Positions 5,456 to 10,018 of a stretch of DNA of 10,018 nucleotides are shown here, one piece after another. The notes beneath the pieces were generated by a model. It did not search any database. It was not told the origin of the DNA and saw only the letters and a program-made list of their open reading frames with translations. Every line of letters begins with the position of its first letter. Within the stretch, counting starts at the first letter, position 1. The DNA is from an uncultured Selenomonas sp. (GTDB taxonomy: Bacteria; Bacillota; Negativicutes; Selenomonadales; Selenomonadaceae), in the NCBI GenBank assembly GCA_947097535.1, contig CAMURM010000032.1, forward strand, positions 1 to 10,018, given 5' to 3'. Made by a program: the position numbers and the translations under genes.

Positions 5456-7156
5456 TCAGGCTTCCATGATGATCGGCAGGATCATGGGGCGGCGGCGCGT
5501 GGCGTCGAAGATGAAGCGGCCGAGAACGTCGCGGATCGTCGTCTTGATGGCAGACCATTCGGTGACGTGTTCATCTTCGCATTTCTTGAGGGCGTTGAAA
5601 ACGCGCCTTCTGGCAGTGTCCATGAGCTCCTCGGATTCGCGCACATAGACGAAGCCGCGTGAGACGAAGTCGGGGCCGGAGACCATGCGGCCGGTCGAGC
5701 GATTGATCGTCACGACGACGATGATGACGCCTTCGCGCGAGAGCTGCTGGCGGTCGCGCAGGACGATGTTGCCGACGTCGCCGACGCCGAGGCCGTCGAT
5801 GAGGACGATGCCGGACTGCACCTTGCCGTTGAGTTTCGCTGTATTGCGCGTGAGTTCGAGGATGCCGCCGTTTTCGTTGAGGAAGATGTTTTCCGCGGGC
5901 ATGCCGAGGCTCTGCGCGAGTTTGGCGTGGCGCACGAGCATGCGGTATTCACCGTGGACGGGCATGAAGTAGCGCGGACGGATGAGATTGTGCATGAGCT
6001 TCAGCGCGTCCTGTCCGGCATGACCCGAGACGTGGATGCCCTCGCTTCTGCCGTAGACGACGTCGGCGCCGAGCTTCAGCAGGAGGTCTATGGTCTTGCC
6101 GACATAACGCTCGTTGCCGGGGATCGGCGTCGCCGAGATGATGATGGTGTCCATCGGCGTGATATTGACCTTGCGGTGCGAGCTCATCGCCATGCGCGTC
6201 AGCGCGGACATCGGCTCGCCCTGGCTGCCCGTCGTCGCAATGACGATCTGGTTGTCGTTGTAGCGATTGATCTCGTCGATGTCGATGATCGTGCCCTCGG
6301 GGGCTGTCAGATAGCCGAGCTCCATCGCGATGTTCGTGACGTTGACCATGCTGCGCCCGAGGATCGCCACCTTGCGGCGATAGCGCACGGCGGAGTCGAT
6401 GATCTGCTGGATGCGCGAGACGTTCGAGGAGAAGGTGGCGACGATGATGCGCCCGCGCGCGCGCCGAAAGACGCGGTCGAAGGCGACGCCGACGGTCGCC
6501 TCGCTCGGTACGGGCTCAGCGCGCTCGGCGTTCGTGCTGTCGGCGAGCATGAGAAGCACGCTCTTGTTGCCGATTTCCGAAAGCGTCTTGAAGTCCGTGA
6601 GTTTGCCGTCGACGGGCGTGTAGTCCATCTTGAAGTCGCCCGTGTGGAAAATCGTGCCGAGCGGCGTGCGAATCGCAAGCGCGACGGCATCGGGAATGCT
6701 GTGGTTCACGCGCACGAACTTGATGGCGAAACAACCGAGGCGGAGCTGGTCGCCCGCCATGATGGGGTGGAGGTTCTGCGTCGAAACGCTGCGCTCCTCC
6801 AGGCGTCCCTTGAGGATGCCGAGAGTCAGTGGCGTGCCGTAGACGGGCACGTCGATCTGCGTCAGGACATACGGCAGGGCGCCGATGTGATCTTCGTGGC
6901 CGTGCGTCAGCACGATGCCCTTGATACAGTCGCGGTTTTCCAGCAGATAGGTGATGTCCGGAATGACGAGGTCGATGCCGAGCATGTCCTCCGTCGGGAA
7001 CATCAGTCCCGCATCGATGACGAGGATGTCATTGCCGAAGCGCAGTACCGTCATGTTCTTGCCGATTTCCCCGAGTCCGCCCAGCGGGATGACCTGTAAT
7101 TTTTTTGCATTGGCAGAATGATTGGCAGAATGTGTGTTTGAAGAATTTGAAGCCAA
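5456..7156 (-). CDS. rnj: Ribonuclease J
   Basis: 566 residues, the usual RNase J length. It is a cytoplasmic metallo-beta-lactamase/beta-CASP nuclease with 5'-to-3' exonuclease and endonuclease activity, central to mRNA decay and rRNA maturation in Firmicutes. The metal site is complete: HGHEDHIG at 85-92, His152 in RVNHSIPD, Asp174 in HTGDFKMD and His401 in PVHGEY. The beta-CASP part shows ATTGSQGEP, SATPIPGNE and VSGHAGQ with His379. The C-terminal domain ends in RRRPMILPIIMEA, typical of the family. It starts at TTG (7154-7156), with GGAGGTG eight bases upstream at 7165-7171; no ATG fits. The first 17 residues are a Ser/Asn/His-rich extension before the conserved LQVIPLGGLGEIGKN. Whether this is J1 or J2 cannot be told, as only one copy is visible. 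Confidence 0.96.
   Translation of the reverse strand: MASNSSNTHSANHSANAKKLQVIPLGGLGEIGKNMTVLRFGNDILVIDAGLMFPTEDMLGIDLVIPDITYLLENRDCIKGIVLTHGHEDHIGALPYVLTQIDVPVYGTPLTLGILKGRLEERSVSTQNLHPIMAGDQLRLGCFAIKFVRVNHSIPDAVALAIRTPLGTIFHTGDFKMDYTPVDGKLTDFKTLSEIGNKSVLLMLADSTNAERAEPVPSEATVGVAFDRVFRRARGRIIVATFSSNVSRIQQIIDSAVRYRRKVAILGRSMVNVTNIAMELGYLTAPEGTIIDIDEINRYNDNQIVIATTGSQGEPMSALTRMAMSSHRKVNITPMDTIIISATPIPGNERYVGKTIDLLLKLGADVVYGRSEGIHVSGHAGQDALKLMHNLIRPRYFMPVHGEYRMLVRHAKLAQSLGMPAENIFLNENGGILELTRNTAKLNGKVQSGIVLIDGLGVGDVGNIVLRDRQQLSREGVIIVVVTINRSTGRMVSGPDFVSRGFVYVRESEELMDTARRRVFNALKKCEDEHVTEWSAIKTTIRDVLGRFIFDATRRRPMILPIIMEA
7109..7132 (-). repeat. Exact 12-base tandem duplication at the rnj 5' end
   Basis: ATTGGCAGAATG occurs twice in a row on the plus strand (7109-7120 and 7121-7132). 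On the coding strand it encodes HSANHSAN in the nonconserved N-terminal extension of RNase J. Being 12 bases long, a change in copy number would keep the frame. Confidence 0.9.
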
Positions 7157-7184
7157 AAAATATACACCTCCGAAAATGAGTTTT

Positions 7185-7242
7185 AGGAAACGCTGAATTT
7201 ATTCGTGGTTCCTTAGGAAATCACGAATAGCCGTACTTCCTT
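7185..7242 (-). promoter_or_regulatory. Structured 5' leader of rnj
   Basis: The rnj leader holds an eight-pair stem: TATTCGTG at 7200-7207 with CACGAATA at 7222-7229, topped by a small stem of TTCC 7209-7212 with GGAA 7216-7219. On the transcript four segments alternate, AGGAA, TTTCCT, AAGGAA and TTTCCT, so two exclusive pairings are possible. The ribosome binding site lies about 30 bases further down. The stem is seen; a control role is inferred from the known self-regulation of other RNases through their leaders. Confidence 0.5.
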
Positions 7243-7270
7243 TATAGCCGATCAATACACATCTCATAAT

Positions 7271-7299
7271 ATTATATAACACATGACCTTTTTTTGCAA
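7271..7299 (-). promoter_or_regulatory. Promoter of rnj
   Basis: On the minus strand, TTGCAA (7294-7299) and TATAAT (7271-7276) are separated by exactly 17 bases. Transcription would begin near 7264 and give a leader of about 108 bases before the TTG start. It begins only ten bases beyond the A tract of the upstream gene's terminator. Confidence 0.82.
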
Positions 7300-7308
7300 A
7301 AGAAAACG

Positions 7309-7333
7309 ACAAAAAGCCGCCCGTGAAGGCGGC
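7309..7333 (-). terminator. Rho-independent terminator of the molybdopterin oxidoreductase gene
   Basis: On the minus strand GCCGCC (from 7333) and GGCGGC (to 7316) form a six-pair GC stem with a six-base loop, followed by TTTTTG. It lies about 50 bases after the oxidoreductase stop and just before the rnj promoter, insulating the two same-strand genes. Confidence 0.85.
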
Positions 7334-7371
7334 GGGGATGTCATCGCAGTTCTTGAAGTTTCTGCAGGGCA

Positions 7372-7395
7372 GGGAGTCGTGGATTTACGACTCCC
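7372..7395 (-). repeat. Inverted repeat around the oxidoreductase stop codon
   Basis: GGGAGTCGT at 7372-7380 and ACGACTCCC at 7387-7395 are perfect complements over nine bases with a six-base spacer. The TAA stop of the molybdopterin oxidoreductase (7385-7387) sits at the spacer edge. No T tract follows, so it is not a terminator itself; it could shield the mRNA 3' end. Confidence 0.7.
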
Positions 7396-9382
7396 GCTCG
7401 ATGCGGACGTTTACGTCGTAGAAGGTGCTGCCGCCGCCCTTGTCGGTCAGGCGCTGGCTGGTCAGCATGTTGAGGCCGCGCCTTCCTTTGCAGTAGGCGC
7501 GCCACCAGACGCCTTCGCTGACGAGCGTGCCGGGGCGGACGCGGCGGCTCAGGGCGAGCGTGAAGCCGGCCGCGCCGCGCTCGTTGCTGCATACGACGGG
7601 GTCGCCGTCCGCAAGCCCGAGCTTTTCTGCATCGTCGGGGTGCATCAGCAGTTCCATGACCTTGCCGCGCGAGAGTTCCTCACGCTCGTTGAAGGAGGAG
7701 TCGAGGATGCGTGCATCGGGAGCGCTGATGAATTGGAACGGCTCGTCGTCGCCGTGGGCGGGGAAGTAGTCGGGCAGGGGCGGCTCTTCCTTCGGGTTCA
7801 GAAGTTCGATCTTGCCCGAGGGCGTTTTGAAGTCGAGCTTGTAATTCTCGGGCAGAGGAAGGTCGACGGGCAGCCCTGCGGCGAGCGCTGCCTTGTCCAC
7901 GGGAAGCGGCCAGGCGTCGGTCGAGGCGATCAGCTCGTCGACGAGTTCATCCTCGCTTTTTTTGAAGAACGGGTCGTCAAGCCCCAGGGCGTCGGCCAAC
8001 AGACAGGCGACCGCCCAGTTCGGCTTCGACTCGCCGACGGGAGAAATGACAGCTTCGCCGCGCTGGATTGTGTAGTGTCCATAGGCTGCATAGATGTCGC
8101 TGTGCTCTAGCGAGGTCGTCGCCGGCAGCACGATGTCGGCATAGAGCGCCGTGTCGGTCAGGAAGCGTTCGTGCACGACGGTGAAGAGGTCATCGCGCAG
8201 AAGCCCCTCGGTCACTTTCTTCTGGTCGGGCGCGGTGCAGGCAGGATTCGAGGAGTAGACGAAGAGGCTCTTGATGGGCGGCTCCGAGGCGGAGGTCAAG
8301 GCGTTGCCGATTTCGCACATGTTGACGAGGCGCACGTTTTTCCGCAGGTCGGGGCGCTGCACGATGTCCTTGCTGAAGGCGCGGCTGCCCGGTACGGAGG
8401 AGAGGAGGCCGCCGCCCGGCTTCTTCCATGCGCCGACGGCGGCGGGCAGAGCGAGCAGGAGGCGCGTCGTCATCGCGCCGTTCGTATAGCGCGAGAAGCC
8501 GCTGCCCAGACGGATGAAGGGCGCGTGCGCCTTGCCGTAGGCGCGGGCGAGTTCTCGTATGGCCTCGGGAGAAAGTCCCGTGACGGCAGCGGCGCTTTCC
8601 GGCGTATGGTGCGGCAGGACATCTCGTTTCAGTTCTTGCCAGCCTTGGACATGCGCGGCGAGGAAAGTCTCGTCCGTGAGGCCCTCTTTTTCCAGCACAT
8701 GGAGCAGTGCGAGCGCGAGTGCGCCGTCCGTGCCGGGGCGCACGAAGAAGGCGCGGTCGGCCTGACGCGCCGTTGCCGTCTCGTATGTATCGACGCACCA
8801 GATTTTGGCGCCGCGCTTTTTTGCCGCCTGCACATCGTGCGCGAAGTGGATGTCCGTCGCAAGCATGGAGAGACTCCAGAGGATGATGAGATCGCTTTGC
8901 TGTGCTTCCTGCGGACGGATGGCGAGGGTCGCTCCCATGACGGAGTTCCAGCCATGACGCTTTGCGGGGGAGCAGATCGTGCGGTCAAGCTCTGCCGCTC
9001 CGAGTGCGCGGAAGAGCGCGTGATAGGCGTCGTGCTGCAAGAGTCCCATCGTTCCTGCGTAGGAGTAGGGCTGTATGGCCTCCGCGCCGTACCGCGCGAT
9101 GATTTCCTGCCAGCGTGCGGCGATCTCCTGCACCGCTTCGGGCCAGGAAATCGGGCGGAACTCGCCTGTGCCCTTCTTTCCTGTGCGCTTGAGCGGCGTG
9201 AGGAGACGGCGCGGCGAATGGACGGTGCGCTCGTAATGCGCCATTTTCGGACAGAGCGTGCCGCGCGTGAAGCTGTGTGCGGGGTCGCCTTTGACCTTTC
9301 GAGCCAGCCCGCCCTCGACCTCGACGAGAAGGCCGCAGCAATCGGGACAGTCGTAGGGACAGACCGAGCGCAGGATTTCCAT
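7385..9382 (-). CDS. Molybdopterin-dependent oxidoreductase (DMSO reductase/BisC superfamily), substrate unknown
   Basis: 665 residues. The N-terminal Fe4S4 site is C8-x3-C12-x3-C16-x27-C44 (SVCPYDCPDCCG, then RGTLCPK), followed by HYERTVHSPRRLLTPLKRTG, typical of this COG0243 group. The molybdopterin-binding body follows: ICSPAKRHGWNSVMG near 136-150, where Cys137 or Ser138 may be the metal ligand, then CVDTYET, RPGTDGALALALL, VYSSNPACTAPDQ and VLPATTSLEHSD. The C-terminal dinucleotide-binding domain contains LLMHPDDAEKLGLADGDPV. There is no Tat or Sec signal, so it is probably cytoplasmic. No in-frame UGA suggests selenocysteine. No electron-transfer subunit, maturation chaperone or cofactor gene is adjacent; it appears monocistronic. 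The ATG at 9382 has GGGAGGA six bases upstream; the TTG at 9400 is part of that leader. Substrate cannot be stated. Confidence 0.9.
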   Translation of the reverse strand: MEILRSVCPYDCPDCCGLLVEVEGGLARKVKGDPAHSFTRGTLCPKMAHYERTVHSPRRLLTPLKRTGKKGTGEFRPISWPEAVQEIAARWQEIIARYGAEAIQPYSYAGTMGLLQHDAYHALFRALGAAELDRTICSPAKRHGWNSVMGATLAIRPQEAQQSDLIILWSLSMLATDIHFAHDVQAAKKRGAKIWCVDTYETATARQADRAFFVRPGTDGALALALLHVLEKEGLTDETFLAAHVQGWQELKRDVLPHHTPESAAAVTGLSPEAIRELARAYGKAHAPFIRLGSGFSRYTNGAMTTRLLLALPAAVGAWKKPGGGLLSSVPGSRAFSKDIVQRPDLRKNVRLVNMCEIGNALTSASEPPIKSLFVYSSNPACTAPDQKKVTEGLLRDDLFTVVHERFLTDTALYADIVLPATTSLEHSDIYAAYGHYTIQRGEAVISPVGESKPNWAVACLLADALGLDDPFFKKSEDELVDELIASTDAWPLPVDKAALAAGLPVDLPLPENYKLDFKTPSGKIELLNPKEEPPLPDYFPAHGDDEPFQFISAPDARILDSSFNEREELSRGKVMELLMHPDDAEKLGLADGDPVVCSNERGAAGFTLALSRRVRPGTLVSEGVWWRAYCKGRRGLNMLTSQRLTDKGGGSTFYDVNVRIERES

Positions 9383-9463
9383 GATGATTCCTCCCAACAA
9401 GCAGAGCGAAGATAAGGCCGCGCACGAGCGTCCGCAAAGCGGGGCGCGTGCGTGCAGGCCATA

Positions 9464-9492
9464 AGCATAGCAGACGAAAGCGCGGCTGGCAA
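9464..9492 (-). promoter_or_regulatory. Promoter of the molybdopterin oxidoreductase gene
   Basis: On the minus strand TTGCCA (9487-9492) and TATGCT (9464-9469) are 17 bases apart, with a TG one base before the -10 box as an extended -10. The leader would be about 75 bases and contains an imperfect GC-rich hairpin at about 9421-9452. This supports separate transcription from the MutS-like gene upstream. Confidence 0.65.
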
Positions 9493-9505
9493 GGCTTTTC
9501 CCACG

Positions 9506-10018
9506 TCATTCCATGATGCCCGCCATCTTCAGCAGATACTGAGCGTTGCGCGTCGTGCAGCGTCCTTCTTTGATCTTGTAGTCGAAGAGGAGTTTGTCGT
9601 CCTCGTAGCTTTCTTCGAAGTGCCAGTTCGTTACGGGGGCGGCGCTGCTTTCGATATTGCAGAGCTCGAAGTCGTGGGTGGAGACGAGGGTGATGAAGTG
9701 TTCTCCCGTCAGGCGCGAGATGGCTTCACGGGCGCCGATGAGGCGGTCGGCGCTGTTCGTGCCCTTGAAGATCTCGTCGATGACGATGAGCATGGGCAGG
9801 TTCTTTTTCTTGAACGCCATCATGCTCTTGATGCGCAGGATCTCCGCGTAGAAGGTGGAAAGACCGTGCGCGGCGTCGTCGGTTACGCGGATCGAGGTGA
9901 AGATGTGAAGCGGCGAGAGGCGTAAGTGTTCGCCCGGCACGGGGGCGCCCGCGTAGGCGAGGACGCAGGCGCTCGCGACGGTCCTGAGGTACGTCGTCTT
10001 GCCCGACATGTTCGAGCC
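9506..10018 (-). CDS. MutS-family ATPase, C-terminal part (cut by window end)
   Basis: The last 170 residues of a MutS-type ABC ATPase; the rest lies beyond the right edge. The visible frame begins at the Walker A loop GSNMSGKTT. The MutS signature region reads HGLSTFYAEILRIKSM, Walker B is LIVIDEIFKGTNSADR, and the H-loop is LVSTHDFEL. The end, FDYKIKEGRCTTRNAQYLLKMAGI, matches the dimerising tail of the family. DEIFKGTNSADR is characteristic, from memory, of the small MutS-like ATPases of Firmicutes rather than of MutS1 mismatch repair protein. There is no C-terminal Smr nuclease domain, so it is not MutS2. Whether it acts in mismatch repair, recombination or something else is unknown. No terminator is apparent before the next promoter. 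Confidence 0.88.
   Translation of the reverse strand, partial: GSNMSGKTTYLRTVASACVLAYAGAPVPGEHLRLSPLHIFTSIRVTDDAAHGLSTFYAEILRIKSMMAFKKKNLPMLIVIDEIFKGTNSADRLIGAREAISRLTGEHFITLVSTHDFELCNIESSAAPVTNWHFEESYEDDKLLFDYKIKEGRCTTRNAQYLLKMAGIME

Noticed and set aside
5927..7099. Long plus-strand open frame of 390 codons opposite rnj
   Set aside because: Composition is Arg/Asp/Ala/Val-rich with no recognisable motif, and the opposite strand encodes a complete RNase J. It is a by-product of GC-rich codon use.
7283..8110. Plus-strand open frame of 275 codons over the oxidoreductase 3' half
   Set aside because: It begins inside the rnj promoter and oxidoreductase terminator and has no motif; it is a shadow frame.
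8171..9415. Long plus-strand open frame of 414 codons opposite the molybdopterin oxidoreductase
   Set aside because: No family motifs and no ribosome binding site, fully antisense to a well-supported gene.
9383..9505. Possible molybdenum-cofactor riboswitch before the oxidoreductase
   Set aside because: The leader is only about 75 bases and shows one imperfect GC-rich hairpin, too small for the known cofactor-sensing RNA.
1..10018. CRISPR arrays, tRNA/rRNA genes, insertion sequences, prophage genes
   Set aside because: I saw no regularly spaced repeats, no cloverleaf-like or rRNA-like sequence, and no transposase or integrase motifs on either strand.

Overview
This GC-rich window carries compact bacterial genes with strong AGGAGG-type ribosome binding sites, RNase J, a firmicute-type MutS-like ATPase and a Crp/Fnr protein without iron-sulfur cysteines. 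Together these suggest a Firmicute; a high-GC Negativicute such as a Selenomonas relative is my best guess. That placement is inferred from protein flavour, because no rRNA or other phylogenetic marker is present.

Layout. (1) Positions 1-3210 on the plus strand hold the end of a tryptophan operon in the order trpB(partial)-trpA-trpE-trpG. It has overlapping or near-overlapping genes and closes with a rho-independent terminator. (2) Positions 3211-3763 form a scar region. It holds a reverse-strand remnant of a LysR-type regulator's helix-turn-helix, a perfect-consensus sigma70-type promoter, an intact RelB/DinJ-type antitoxin of visibly lower GC content, and a YafQ/RelE-like toxin cut off after about 15 codons. 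(3) Positions 3764-5356 on the plus strand hold a two-gene unit. The first gene is a DapF-fold amino-acid racemase that strongly resembles the histidine racemase CntK of staphylopine synthesis. The second, 18 bases later, is a Crp/Fnr-family regulator. No terminator separates this unit from the antitoxin promoter. (4) A symmetric hairpin at 5394-5440 ends this unit and also the convergent RNase J gene. (5) On the minus strand, rnj (5456-7156, TTG start) has its own near-consensus promoter and a structured leader of about 110 bases. (6) Also on the minus strand is a molybdopterin oxidoreductase (7385-9382) with an Fe4S4 motif, its own promoter and its own terminator. (7) The 3' end of a MutS-like ATPase gene runs off the right edge.

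How the genes work together. TrpE and TrpG make anthranilate from chorismate and glutamine, and TrpA and TrpB carry out the last step to tryptophan; the middle-pathway genes would lie to the left. The racemase and Crp-like regulator look co-transcribed, but the other opine-metallophore genes (cntL/cntM type) are not here, so the racemase product is unknown. RNase J is housekeeping RNA turnover. The molybdoenzyme has no electron-transfer partner in the window.

I found no clearly new multi-gene defence or mobile system. The most unusual parts are the toxin-less antitoxin whose promoter appears to feed the racemase/Crp unit, the CntK-like racemase outside an opine cluster, and the repeat-rich rnj leader.
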